From positions 1 through 64,000 of the forward strand of contig CDRNVI010000071.1 in the NCBI GenBank assembly GCA_977017575.1: a stretch of DNA of 64,000 bases, given 5' to 3'. The position numbers and the translations under genes were made by a program. This document shows positions 52,741 through 62,565 of the stretch, in pieces. The stretch is from Paramoeba atlantica (Eukaryota > Discosea). Under the pieces are notes generated by a model. The model did no database searches, was not told the DNA's origin, and was given only the letters and a program-made list of their open reading frames with translations. How positions within the stretch are numbered: the stretch's first letter is position 1; the number at the start of each line of letters is the position of its first letter.

Positions 52741-53247
52741 ATGGTACACACCCGCTCACAAACGCAGGCTCAATTAGAACGAAGTGGGGAATCGTCTGAA
52801 AGCGACAATGAACCTATATACAGCACTCCTTTTGGTGGAAACCGTCCACAGGACGAATCTCACATCACAAAAAGCCAAGCTCAACCAAATAGTATCATCG
52901 CGGATCAGGTAAGCTCTGTCGTGGATAAGTTAACGCACGCACTCGCAAAGCTCACCACTCAAGTGGATGCACTGGAACGGCGTGATAAACAGCGTGAAAG
53001 AGGTAATGCCATGCGTGCGTCACCACCGGAGCTATCCATTGAAGCTATTCCACCGAAGAATTCGCCGAAGAAAAGGTGTAGCGTGACTGAAGACCAAAAT
53101 AAAAAATATGCTTCTCAAAATGCCATGCTTCCGGAAGAAGTAGATCGCATTGTCGAAGAAATTAGCTCTGCCATGCAGAAAAATGAAATCGAAATTGAAG
53201 CGACATGGTTTCCCGTCGGTGGCAAACAGAACCTAGCGACGACATGA
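52741..53247 (+). CDS. 168-residue ORF, unknown function
   Basis: ATG start, beginning MVHTRSQTQAQLERSGES. The middle (about residues 57-85) is a likely coiled coil (VVDKLTHALAKLTTQVDALE), and the rest is hydrophilic with Lys-rich stretches. No catalytic domain is seen. Starts of this kind are common in ORFs of mobile elements, so it may belong to an unidentified element. The Merlin transposase 600 bp downstream is not obviously its partner. Confidence 0.4.
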   Translation: MVHTRSQTQAQLERSGESSESDNEPIYSTPFGGNRPQDESHITKSQAQPNSIIADQVSSVVDKLTHALAKLTTQVDALERRDKQRERGNAMRASPPELSIEAIPPKNSPKKRCSVTEDQNKKYASQNAMLPEEVDRIVEEISSAMQKNEIEIEATWFPVGGKQNLATT

Positions 53248-53373
53248 CGAGGCATCGCGGAGGACACAGGTGATCAAGAAAACCCTATCATTGTAAGCTA
53301 TCCGTGGGGTAAGTATCCGTTGCCAAACAACGTTCTTGTGCCGGTGACAATTACCGTCAAGGTACTTATTAAC

Positions 53374-53428
53374 AATAATAATTAACGTAATTTTTTTTTG
53401 GGAGGAAATTATTCCGTTAATTATTATT
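53374..53428. repeat. 14-bp perfect inverted repeat
   Basis: AATAATAATTAACG (53374-53387) and CGTTAATTATTATT (53415-53428) around a T-rich 27-base loop, shortly after the preceding ORF. Confidence 0.75.
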
Positions 53429-53838
53429 CCAATGATTTTTACGAAATTCGTAACAAAATTTAAGCGTCAAGAGACAACATTAATGAGAAGGTTTTCAAAA
53501 AATCTTCAAAACATATTAAAAAATCCGATTACTTATGTTTACATGAGGGAAAAACAATGCCAACCTTAAGAATGAGCGGAAAAAACCTAAGTAAACATGA
53601 TATGAAAACATACTAAACGTTCTTAATGATATCAAAACCTTAGTCAATATCAGTAACGTGATTCGGTTGGATAAAACGGTGAAACTGAAGCAAAATTCGG
53701 CCTTTTTCAGCTTTTGTCTATCAAATTCTCTGATTGTAGAAAATACTTCTCCAGAGATCGTATTCATATTTTCTTGAGTTTTTCGCTATTCTGTTCGCCA
53801 TTTTCAGTTACTTGGTCTATCTTTCCATGCCTTGAACG
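53429..53838. other. AT-rich stretch, no gene seen
   Basis: No convincing open frame. It probably includes the 5' flank of the Merlin element. Confidence 0.3.
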
Positions 53839-54783
53839 GGGTGTGTTGGGTTTTCTTGTCGGCGAAAGCTGACAATAAATAAGATTGCAACTTGGACTGA
53901 AAAGCAGTGCGTGGAGTGGCTACAAGATCATAAGTTGGTGGCACAAAAGGTCATATGTTGCAAGCGAAATCACACGAGTGACCACACTATGGAAATAAAT
54001 GGTGAAAAATGGAAGTGCACGAAGTCTTGCAAAGGGATATACGAGAAGACGGGTCCACTGTTGCCGGGCAGGGCGCAGCGAAGCGCTAAACAAACACTGT
54101 ACATTGTAATTTACGTTCGGGGGAATAGACATGAGGTGTCTGTCGCAGAGACGGAGCTCAGTGAGAAAACAATTATATCACTACGTCAGTGGATTGATTC
54201 CATCATGGCAACTTGTCATGTGCGTCGACGCGCCCGACAAAGAGGGAGCGTCCACTCGATGCAGTGTGATGAAACTTTTTTCTCGGTTCGGAAACGTCAC
54301 CGAGGTAGTCACGGTTCGAGGCGCGTGCGCGCAGAGGGTAAGCAAGTAGCCCAAACGGTTGCGGTGACGACTCGAAACAAGTTATCCGAAATTTTAACGC
54401 AAGTCGTACCAGATCGCACTGCTGGTTCTCTTTTCCCCGGAATTACAGAACTAGCCGCAGGAGAACGTACCAGAATTTGGACAGACGGCGCTCGTCACAA
54501 TATTCGTCTCGGGCAGAACTACAAGTGGGAAAGCGTCAACCACCGTCGACAGTGGGTCACAGAGGAAGGTGTGCACACAAACACTGTGGAGTGTGCGAAC
54601 TCAATCGTCAAGAAGCGTTCAAAGCGTGAAGGTGGTGTGTTGGGCCGGAAAGCTGCCCGGAGAGATGATCGGGTGCAGGCCTACGCAGAGCAGGGAAGCG
54701 GAAGTTTGAAGTGTAATGGGGGGGATGCTTTGTTGCGCGTGCTTGAAAATTTAAAAGAGCATTGCGCTTGCGTATACGTATAG
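53839..54783 (+). CDS. Merlin/IS1016-type transposase, better preserved copy
   Basis: Protein-like sequence runs from IATWTEKQCVEWLQDH (about 53884) through a zinc-ribbon region (ICCKRNHTSDHTMEINGEKW with KCTKSCKGIY). The catalytic part shows HSMQCDETFFSVRKRHRGS (first Asp), TRIWTDGARHNIRLG (second Asp) and VNHRRQWV...EEGVHTNTVEC (final Glu), so the complete DDE set is present. The frame is open from 53836 to the stop at 54781-54783. No ATG lies before the domain; the first in-frame ATG is at MEINGEKW. The N terminus is therefore either lost or on another exon. Length fits the family (about 250-300 residues). Confidence 0.75.
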   Translation, partial: GCVGFSCRRKLTINKIATWTEKQCVEWLQDHKLVAQKVICCKRNHTSDHTMEINGEKWKCTKSCKGIYEKTGPLLPGRAQRSAKQTLYIVIYVRGNRHEVSVAETELSEKTIISLRQWIDSIMATCHVRRRARQRGSVHSMQCDETFFSVRKRHRGSHGSRRVRAEGKQVAQTVAVTTRNKLSEILTQVVPDRTAGSLFPGITELAAGERTRIWTDGARHNIRLGQNYKWESVNHRRQWVTEEGVHTNTVECANSIVKKRSKREGGVLGRKAARRDDRVQAYAEQGSGSLKCNGGDALLRVLENLKEHCACVYV

Positions 54784-55045
54784 TGTCCGCTCTTTAATTC
54801 TAAAGTTGTGAGTTTAAGTTTTTCAACATTTTTTGAGCAATTTTTGAACAGATTTATGAAAAAAACGAAAAAATCGAATTTTGCTTCGATAGCCGATAAA
54901 ACCTTTCAATACATCTATCTTGTAACTTATGCGGATACATCGTAATCGATTCGTCCCTTCGCGGTGACGTCGTATTTTTTCTTCCGGAGAGAAATATTTG
55001 GAAATTTGTTGATGAACAGACCGACAACCGACTAAAATATTTGGG
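54784..55045. other. AT-rich 3' flank of Merlin copy 2
   Basis: No gene or known repeat. No terminal inverted repeat could be matched with the 5' side. Confidence 0.3.
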
Positions 55046-55275
55046 AAGATTGCGGTGGTTGTAAAATTACCGCTCTACCCTCGATTGCGGTGGTTGTAAA
55101 ACTACCGCTATACACTCGATTATTGAAAAAAAAGTGAACAAAAACAGTGAAAATATAAAGAGGAACACAGTAATATAATAGAAGAAAAAAATATAAAAGT
55201 GGGCTCCGGTGGTCCAAACCTGAAAAAAAAAGTTGAAAAAAATGGGGGGTCCATGGGGGGGTCCAGGGGGGAACT
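55046..55275 (+). mobile_element. E element left part with doubled terminal hairpin
   Basis: ATTGCGGTGGTTGTAAAA occurs twice, 34 bp apart, followed by the E left segment down to the G-tract GGGTCCAGGGGGG. There it joins an E in opposite orientation. Confidence 0.78.
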
Positions 55276-56098
55276 TAGAAGTCACTCATGCTCAGCGCTT
55301 CGCGTTGAAAACTACCGCCGCGTTTAACGAAGAGCCTAAAAAAGAAAATTTAGCCTGGAAAACGGAAAGATCATAGCCAAAAATTGCCGAATTTAGGGTA
55401 AAAATGGGGTGATTTTCGCGTATTTTTGCTCTCAGAGCACTAAATCCGACATTTGCGCGTGGGAAATCACTCGTAGGCATGAATGGAAGCCTACCGAACG
55501 TATTGGGTAGAGAATGCGACTCCAACCATATCATTCTTTCGACCCAAAAATGCCCCTTTAGGTCCGAAAAATACTTTTTCACCATTTTTAGTCAAAAGTG
55601 GGTCATTTTGAGGGGCGCACCACAGTTTGAAGAAGGGATACCTTGCGAAAACAACTGCGGAGAAAGCTAGTGTAGGTCCCAAACTATCAAAATACAATAG
55701 GGGAAACGATTTTAGAAAAATATTTTTTTTGCCATTTTTTTCGCCAAGTAGAAATTTTTTTCAATTTTTTTTTTCCGAAAAAATCCCAACTTGGCGGACC
55801 CGTCCTGCGGATACGCGGGGGGGTCACCCCCGGGTAGGGGGGTGGAATATGCGCGCCAAGACCCCGGCTACCCTTTCTGCGGGTTTTTTTCGAAAAAATT
55901 TGCTCGAACCCCCCTGGACCCCCCCCTGGACCCCCCATTTTTTTCAATTTTTTTTTCAGTTTTGGACCACCGGAGCCCCCTTTTATATTTTTTTCTTCTA
56001 TTATATTACTGTGTTCCTCTTTATATTTTCACTGTTTTTGTTCACTTTTTTTTCAATAATCAAGTGCAGAGCGGTAGTTTTACAACCACCGCAATTTT
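55276..56098 (-). mobile_element. E element, minus strand, lacking half its long hairpin
   Basis: Starts within the hairpin loop (AACTTAGAAGTCACTCATG) and runs to the short-hairpin end at 56098. Together with the preceding piece it forms an inverted pair meeting at a G-tract. Confidence 0.78.
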
Positions 56099-56205
56099 TT
56101 TCTTCTATTATATTACTGTGTTCCCCTTTATATTTTCACTGTTTTTGTTCACTTTTTTTTTCAATAATCGAGTGTAGAGCGGTAGTTTTACAACCACCGC
56201 AATTG
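56099..56205 (-). mobile_element. E left-end fragment
   Basis: Repeats the last ~105 bp of E (TTCTTCTATTATATTACTGT to CCACCGCAAT) in tandem with the previous copy. Confidence 0.75.
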
Positions 56206-56820
56206 TTTATAATTCCCCCTCCCGGGGGGTGACCCCCCCCGCGTACCCGCAGGACGGGTCCGCCAAGTTGGGATTTTTTCGGAAAAAAAAAATTGAAAAA
56301 AATTTCAACTTGGCGAAAAAAATGGCAAAAAAAATATTTTTCCAAAATCGTTTCCCCTATTTTGATAGTTTGGGACCTACACTAGCTTTCTCCGAAGTTG
56401 TTTTCGCAAGGTATCCCTTCTTCGAACCTTGGTGCGCCCCTCAAAATGACCCATTTTTGACTAAAAATGGTGAAAAAGTATTTTTCGGACCTAAAGGGGC
56501 ATTTTTGCGTCGAAAGAATGATATGGTTGGAGTCGCATTCTCTACCCAATACGTTCGGTAGGCTTCCATTCATGCCTACGAGTGATTTCCCACGCGCAAA
56601 TGTCGGATTTAGTGCTCTGAGAGCAAAAATACGCGAAAATTACCCCATTTTTACCCGAAATTCGGCAATTTTTTGGCTATAATCTTTCCGTTTTCCAGGC
56701 TAAATTTTCTTTTTTAGGCTCTTCGTTAAACGCGGCGGTAGTTTTCAACGCGAAGCGCGCAGCATGAGTGACTTCTAAGTTGAAAACAACCACCGCGTTT
56801 AACGAAGAGCCTAAAAAAGA
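56206..56820 (+). mobile_element. E element right part, plus strand
   Basis: Begins in the C/G-rich block (CCCCCTCCCGGGGGGTGACC) and ends with the long hairpin at about 56703-56820, directly abutting the next copy. Confidence 0.78.
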
Positions 56821-57742
56821 ATTGCGGTGGTTGTAAAACTACCGCTCTACACTCGATTATTGAAAAAAAAGTGAACAAAAACAGTGAAAATATAAAGAGG
56901 AACACAGTAATATAATAGAAGAAAAAAATATAAAAGGGGGCTCCGGTGGTCCAAAACTGAAAATTTTTTTTGAAAAAAATGGGGGGTCCATGGGGGGGGT
57001 CCAGGGGGGGGGGTCCAGGGGGGGGGTCCAGGGGGGGGGGGCATGGTCGATCAAATTTTTTCGAAAAAATTAGTTTTCGAAAAAAAACCGCAGAAAGGGT
57101 AGCCGGGGTCTTGGCGCGCATTTTCCACCCCCCTACCCGGGGGTGACCCCCCCGCGTATCCGCAGGACGGGTCCGCCAAGTTCGGATTTTTTCGGAAAAA
57201 AAAATTTGAAAAAAATTTCAACTTGGCGAAACAAATGACAAAAAAAATATTTTTCCAAAATCGTTTCCCCTATTGTATTTTGATAGTTTGGGACCTACAC
57301 TAGCTTTCTACGCAGTTGTTTTCGCAAGGTATCACTTCTTCGAACTGTGGTGCGCCCCCCAAAATGACCCATTTTTGACTAAAAAAGGTGAAAAAGTATT
57401 TTTCGGACCTAAAGGGGCATTTTTGTGTCGAAAGAATGGTATGGTTGGAGTCGCATTCTCTACCCAATACGTTCGGTAGGCTTTCATTCATGCCTGCGAG
57501 TGATTTCCCACGCGCAAATGTCGGATTTAGTGCTCTGAGAGCAAAAATATGCGAAAATGACCCCATTTTTACCCGAAATTCGGCTATTTTTGGCTATAAT
57601 CTTTCCGTTTTCCAGGCTAAATTTTCTTTTTTAGGCTCTTCGTTAAACGCGGCGGGAGTTTTCAACGCGAAGCGCGCAGCATGAGTGACTTCTAAGTTGA
57701 AAACAACCACCGCGTTTAACGAAGAGCCTAAAAAAGAAAATT
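56821..57742 (+). mobile_element. E element, complete plus-strand copy
   Basis: About 920 bp with both terminal hairpins. The G-tract block (56980-57042) has three GGGGGGGTCCA-type units and no LINE patch, so this copy and 25755-26659 define the intact form. The right end reads CCTAAAAAAGAAAATTTTAT. Confidence 0.83.
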
Positions 57743-57961
57743 TTATTAATGAGATTCGAAAAATGAATTTTTCTTATTATGGACTTCAAATTCTTGACTT
57801 TCGAGACAATTCATTCAACTTGGAAGAAGTTTTTAGTGCAAAGCATGTGGTACAGGTGTCTTTCTAGATAAAAAATAAAGAATTTGAGGTTAATGATTTT
57901 TGGAGGCTTGTAATTATTAATGAGAGGGGGAGTATTAAGCTGAGAATTTTGATATTAAAGA
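57743..57961. other. AT-rich, with a solitary mariner-type terminus
   Basis: TTAATGAGAGGGGGAGTATT near 57918 resembles the terminal repeats of the Tc1/mariner relic at 59168-60395. No gene seen. Confidence 0.35.
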
Positions 57962-57965
57962 GACT

Positions 57966-58074
57966 TTGATAAACCGGGGTGCATATTTTTATCAAAGTGT
58001 GATAGGCTTATCACACGTTGATAGCGTTATCACACTGCGCTTTATTGGGGTGACCCCCGGTTTATCTGATTCAC
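57966..58074. repeat. Foldback repeat just upstream of the first RRM gene
   Basis: GATAAACCGGGG and CCCCGGTTTATC pair perfectly at the ends. Inside, AGTGTGATA/TATCACAC form further hairpins. At about 108 bp it looks like a MITE, and it ends 38 bp before the ATG at 58112. Confidence 0.7.
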
Positions 58075-58111
58075 TTTTTAATCACCTTATCTTTTCAGCC
58101 TTCCTCCCTAT

Positions 58112-58456
58112 ATGCCTACTCTTCCGGAGAACGTCCCCACCGAAGAATGCGATATATCGCGGAAGATTAGTGATGTTAAGCGGAAGCGGGATGACTCGCA
58201 CGAATCAGAGATGAACTTGAGTTCAGCTCTGGGCGAGCGTGACGAGCGCTCGATCACTGTGGAGCAAATTCCGTCGGAAATAACAAAGAAAAACTTAAGT
58301 GAGTATTATGCATTCTTTGGTGACGTAAAGTTCGTCACAATAATTAAAAAGTTCAAACGTGCGTATGTTTGGTTTGCTACGACAGAACAAGCAAAACATG
58401 CATGCAGCACGCATCGCAAGAGAAAGGGAACCCGAAAGGATCAGCCAACAAAGTAA
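58112..58456 (+). CDS. Small RRM protein 1
   Basis: A 114-residue ORF from an ATG. An acidic/basic N-terminal third is followed by one RNA-recognition motif at about residues 47-95: RNP2-like RSITVEQIP and RNP1-like KRAYVWFAT. The RNP1 aromatic pattern is weak, so RNA binding is inferred, not certain. The C-terminal tail is Lys/Arg-rich. The stop lies in AAAGTAAGC, a good splice-donor string, and TTTTTTTTCAG follows at about 58570-58580. A short 3' intron is therefore possible, but nothing downstream clearly continues the protein. A paralogue lies 290 bp downstream on the same strand. Confidence 0.65.
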   Translation: MPTLPENVPTEECDISRKISDVKRKRDDSHESEMNLSSALGERDERSITVEQIPSEITKKNLSEYYAFFGDVKFVTIIKKFKRAYVWFATTEQAKHACSTHRKRKGTRKDQPTK

Positions 58457-58624
58457 GCGAGGAACAAGAAGTTTTGAAAGGCAAAGATTTACTGACAAGG
58501 AAAAGTGATTACATGACAAAGAAAGTTTTTTTGCTTGTCGAAGTTAATTTCTAAAACGTAGTTTTCCGGTTTTTTTTCAGTGCACGTTTTCATGCTTTGT
58601 TTCTCCACTTTTTACCCTCTAAAA

Positions 58625-58715
58625 ACCCATACTATTCTGTGGAGGGAGATACTACTCTCTAGCTATCCTATATTAATAAATTTGGCCCGAAAATTGGTCC
58701 GATTTTTATAAGAAT
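58625..58715 (+). repeat. Diverged D-element terminus between the RRM genes
   Basis: GGAGGGAGATACTACTCTCT, then TTAATAAATTTGGCCCGAAA and GGTCCGATTT, follow the order of the D start. It sits in the presumed promoter region of the second RRM gene. Confidence 0.5.
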
Positions 58716-58747
58716 ATTTAAATATTTTAGATATTTCAAAATTGTAG

Positions 58748-59107
58748 ATGGCGTCCTCGGAGATCGTTTCAAATTCCAAGGCGAGCATCACCGAGCAGGA
58801 ACGAGATTCGAAACAAAAAAAGGATGCTTACCTTGAATCGCGCAAGGTATTGCGCTCAGCCCTTGAGGAATGCGACGAACGTTCCATCACGGTACAAAAC
58901 CTTCCCCCCGACATGAAAGAAGAAAGTCTTCGGAGCCAATACGCTTCGTATGATCCGATTGACTCCATCACGGTTGTTCAGCAAAAGGGGAATATGTACG
59001 CGCACGTTTGCTTCAGCACCGCTGATGTAGCAATGTCGGTGTCTGCAGAATGTAGGAACACTATACCTATGGATAATGCCATTGCGCAAAATATGACCCA
59101 GTTGTAA
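58748..59107 (+). CDS. Small RRM protein 2
   Basis: A 119-residue ORF from an ATG. It shares with its neighbour the string SALEECDERSITV (SALGERDERSITV there) and an RRM fold pattern at about residues 45-95, with RNP2-like SITVQNLPPDM and RNP1-like MYAHVCFST. Size, domain position and orientation match, so the two arose by tandem duplication and diverged strongly. The role is unknown; single-RRM proteins of this size often act in RNA processing. Confidence 0.65.
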   Translation: MASSEIVSNSKASITEQERDSKQKKDAYLESRKVLRSALEECDERSITVQNLPPDMKEESLRSQYASYDPIDSITVVQQKGNMYAHVCFSTADVAMSVSAECRNTIPMDNAIAQNMTQL

Positions 59108-59167
59108 AAGATTGCGACGGGTATAGGGAAGGGGTGTTTGCGAATTGTAAAAAAAATTATAAAAAAT

Positions 59168-60395
59168 TAGATACTCCTCCTCTTATTAATTTCTATAAAT
59201 ATAAATTATAACGAAAAAGAAAATTTATATTAAATTTATAGAAATTAATGAGAATGATTAGGCAAAAAGTCCTGATTAATGATCCTGCCTGATGGAAAAA
59301 CGCTATTTTTCTGCGATAAGCTATCGCAGAACGTGAGATCCAAGGCCCTTGTCGGAAGTGAGGGTCAATTTTTTCTGCGGTGTCCTCCCCTCTATCCTAG
59401 CTTTTCCTGTTTTTTTCTTCAAAAACATAGTTTTTTGAAAATCTATATTTTTTTTCTGAAAAATTAGGAATGGCGTTATAAAGCCCTCCGCATCAAAAAG
59501 ACACCCGCCCTTATTTTTTGCGCGAGGGGGGCTAGGGTTATCGCACCACTTTGTCGTGCAAAATTTTGAGATCTGTTCGTTCCCGTTGTCTTTAGGTCAT
59601 TTCGAAAAATAAAAAAAAGTTGAATTTTAATTTTTAAAAAAATCACTTTTCATGCCAAGAAATACGTATCGACTTCCCAGGGGTGGTCTTACAGAAAGTG
59701 GAAAAGTGTTATTGCGCATGAGGCTTGGCCAAGGGGTTGCGATAAGGCAAGTAGCCCGCGAGTTTAATGTCAATGTGAAACATATTCGAAAATATTTGAA
59801 AAACAATTCGCCTGAATAAAAAGACACCTTGTTGTTCTCCCACCCATCTCAATTACATGTGTTTCGTACATTAAAACATTAAAAAAAGTACCATTCCCCT
59901 CAAACTGTATTTTTCAACAAGATGGGGCAACACCTTAGGCTGCCAAGGAAACAAAAGCGTACCTTGAGGACGGCAACATGAAATTATTGAAAAATTGTCC
60001 GCTCAACTCCCACGATCTCTCACCAATAAAAAACGTGTGGAGCATGGTACAAAATCTTGTAGATGAATACAATCCTGCAACTAAAGAAGATCTCATAAAA
60101 AGCGTACGCAAAGCTTGGCGTAAATTGCCTCAAGAATATATTGATGATTCGGTTTAGAGCTTCGATGCTTGCCTCAAAGCTTGTGTGGCGAGTAACGGAG
60201 AAAAAGTGAGAAAATGGTAATCTCTACCTAAAATATACGTATTCGTTTCTTTTTGTCTCATTTCTTCACGCGCAAAGTCTTTGTGTTGAGATCTGCAAAA
60301 TGCAACAAAAATCAGCCCAAACGGACAATTGGCTGAAAAGTTAAGGGTGGGTGCCTTATTGGTGCGGAGGGGTTTATAAATTAATGAGAAGAGGA
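59168..60395 (+). pseudogene. Tc1/mariner (IS630-type) element relic
   Basis: Ends TA-CTCCTC at the left (about 59171) and GAGGAG-TA at the right (about 60388) give inverted repeats of some 20 bp flanked by TA. 59651-59817 encodes the helix-turn-helix region (LRMRLGQGVAIRQVAREFNV). 59925-60220 encodes the catalytic end FQQDGATP, AYLEDGNMKLLKNCPLN and LSPIKNVWSMV. The acidic residue expected in PIENVW is Lys. Much of the middle is deleted, and stops occur. A second inverted repeat (59178-59262, ATTAATTTCTATAAA arms) lies at its left end. A dead copy. Confidence 0.7.
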
Positions 60396-60501
60396 GTATT
60401 GCACAGACTAATGTCTCCCCTGTATTCGTTCTATCCCACCGCGAAAGGTGAATACTTTGTGATCATCAGAAAGGCCCTTTTGCCGACTCCACATTGTCAC
60501 A

Positions 60502-62328
60502 TCAATCCAATACACTTTTACACAAGGGACAGCGACCGTGTCTGCGCAGCCAAGGATCAACACAGTTTGTGTGGTAAATATGAAAACAGGGAAGAGTGCG
60601 AGTACCATCGCCGTTCTGAATGATATCCATACAGACCGTACAACATAGACGTTCAGGCATATTCTCCACTTTTACGTCTTTGTGAATGTTTGCATTCGAT
60701 AAAATCATTTTTTCGCTGTTTACGCCATAATTTAGAGTGTCCGGTTCGGTATTCTTAGAAAAAAAGATCCCTCGAACGGTGAGAGATTCGATCTGGTCCA
60801 TTTCTAGTCCATTCTCCGCATCTGTAGTATTTTCCTCTTCATCTGACGTTGAAACGTCTTGCAAATTGGAATCGAAAATTCCCTCTTCATCGCTATCAGA
60901 AAACTCTGAATTCCGAACGTCATACCCGTATGAACCTTCTTGATTACTATCATCATCTGACACGTTCATGACGTTTTCTGAAGCTAAGGACACCTGATCA
61001 ATAGATAGTTCATAAGAAGGTTCGGAGAACTCAGAGTTTGCTAAATCTTCTGCCGACATGGCGCCCGAATGTATCATTAAGGTTCGCTCCCAGGACGTGA
61101 GAGAGGGTTGAGAGCTGCGAACATGTGACACGGAGAGCTGACCAATATGGGATTCACGAGCGTTCATTCCACCTCTACCGTGACTCGTATGCATATTTCG
61201 GTTCGTGCGTGCGCTACGCTTCGATTGCACTTCACGAGGACTATCCGGTTGAGGAGAATTGTGTGCAGAGTTTGCGTTCCCTCGTGAAACTTTCGAGACC
61301 GTGGAGGCGGAGTTAAGTCTATTGTCCGAGCTCCGATGCAGGTTAATATTTTTCGTGCTCTCTTGCACTGACTTGTTTTTTAATTTCGAACGTGTACGAT
61401 GGGCGATACACTCTTCTCCCTCTTTTTCTATGTTCAGAGGTGCTTCCGAATTAGACTTTAGAGAATTACAAGGAACTGAAGAATGCGACAAATACTCCAA
61501 AATTGATTTCGGACGATGGTTCTTTTCGTTCTTCGCCGGGTTGCAAACACCGGACGAACTCGCACCTTTTCTTTCTTCCGTTTCTAGAATCAATGTATTC
61601 TCTCTTTCCTTCTCGCGTGCATTCATGAATCTATTAACCGGCGTTAGTGGCTCTGTTTCCGTGGGACCTTCAACCGCGGGGCGAGATCCTGTACCACGAA
61701 CATGCCGATTGCCCCCTCTTCCCCGACCTCTTTCGTAATTCCCCACCGCACTCCAATGACGCAACACGTCCCGTAACGAAATACGGTGGTCGTGTTCCTC
61801 CCTGGGGGAGGAGAGAGAAGAGGAGGTAAGAACCTCCGGGGTCTCGTACTCGTGCGCTCGGGTACGTCGTCCCGCGTATCGGGTACTCCCCCCACATGAG
61901 GGATTATCTAGCCGCATCATCCCGGCACGTACCAAAGCTTCCGTGGCAAAGTCCCCGATCGACGGGGAAGAGGCCGGGTGATGGGTGGGAGAACGCCCCC
62001 TGGAGTTGGCCACTCTCGAAGAGGGCTCGAGAACAGAAGGAGGGCTAGAATTTGCGAAAGATGAAGACGGAGGTAGGTGGGATGAGGATGTAGGGTTGTG
62101 TGAAGAATTTATTCGCTTTCGGGAACGTGGCGAGTTGTGGAGGGAATCCCTACGAATCTGCTCCGCCTCTAACACGCGAGGGTCGGGTCTTTCCAGGCGG
62201 GCGTAGTATGCAGTTATTTGTGTGATGAGCAACTCACGGGGACCGATGGAGGGGAGACCAAGAGATTTAGCTATGACTTGTAAATCCTCGTGGGAAATGG
62301 TTTCCAGATGAAAGAGGATGGAAGGCAT
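60502..62328 (-). CDS. SAP-like plus RING-H2 protein (putative E3 ubiquitin ligase)
   Basis: A 608-residue ORF from the ATG at 62326-62328. The frame extends 22 codons upstream without ATG. The N terminus (about residues 8-42) fits a SAP-type helix pair: ISHEDLQVIAKSLGLPSIGP and ELLITQITAYY. The long middle is Ser/Asn/Arg-rich and probably disordered, with a GRGRGG patch and an acidic stretch near 450-510 (DDDSNQEG, SDSDEEG, TSDEEEN). The C-terminal RING-H2 (about 562-606) has CTVCMD, CFHIYHTNC and CPLC in the canonical Cys3-His2-Cys3 order. A RING-H2 at the C terminus suggests E2 binding; SAP suggests DNA or chromatin contact. Intact and intronless as read. Confidence 0.8.
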   Translation of the reverse strand: MPSILFHLETISHEDLQVIAKSLGLPSIGPRELLITQITAYYARLERPDPRVLEAEQIRRDSLHNSPRSRKRINSSHNPTSSSHLPPSSSFANSSPPSVLEPSSRVANSRGRSPTHHPASSPSIGDFATEALVRAGMMRLDNPSCGGSTRYAGRRTRAHEYETPEVLTSSSLSSPREEHDHRISLRDVLRHWSAVGNYERGRGRGGNRHVRGTGSRPAVEGPTETEPLTPVNRFMNAREKERENTLILETEERKGASSSGVCNPAKNEKNHRPKSILEYLSHSSVPCNSLKSNSEAPLNIEKEGEECIAHRTRSKLKNKSVQESTKNINLHRSSDNRLNSASTVSKVSRGNANSAHNSPQPDSPREVQSKRSARTNRNMHTSHGRGGMNARESHIGQLSVSHVRSSQPSLTSWERTLMIHSGAMSAEDLANSEFSEPSYELSIDQVSLASENVMNVSDDDSNQEGSYGYDVRNSEFSDSDEEGIFDSNLQDVSTSDEEENTTDAENGLEMDQIESLTVRGIFFSKNTEPDTLNYGVNSEKMILSNANIHKDVKVENMPERLCCTVCMDIIQNGDGTRTLPCFHIYHTNCVDPWLRRHGRCPLCKSVLD

Positions 62329-62565
62329 GAAACAAGAAAGTATGTGTGTTCGTGTGTAGAACCGGAAGACAAGAAGCGTGAAATGAGTCAACAAAACGTA
62401 GATAATACCTGTTCTTTTAGAAGACGTACAATTCTACTACTTTTCTGAGTGTCACATATTAAAGCAAGTTCGCGACAGACTCAAGTCAAACAGCCGTTTC
62501 CTAGAATCCGAAAACACGTTTTGAGAAACACATGCCTAGACACCCCATCTCACCCCATCTCTCCT
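62329..62565. promoter_or_regulatory. Intergenic region, presumed promoter of the RING gene
   Basis: Holds the 5' flank of the RING gene and the 3' flank of the WD40 gene, both on the minus strand. No clear TATA box or other site is identified. Confidence 0.3.
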
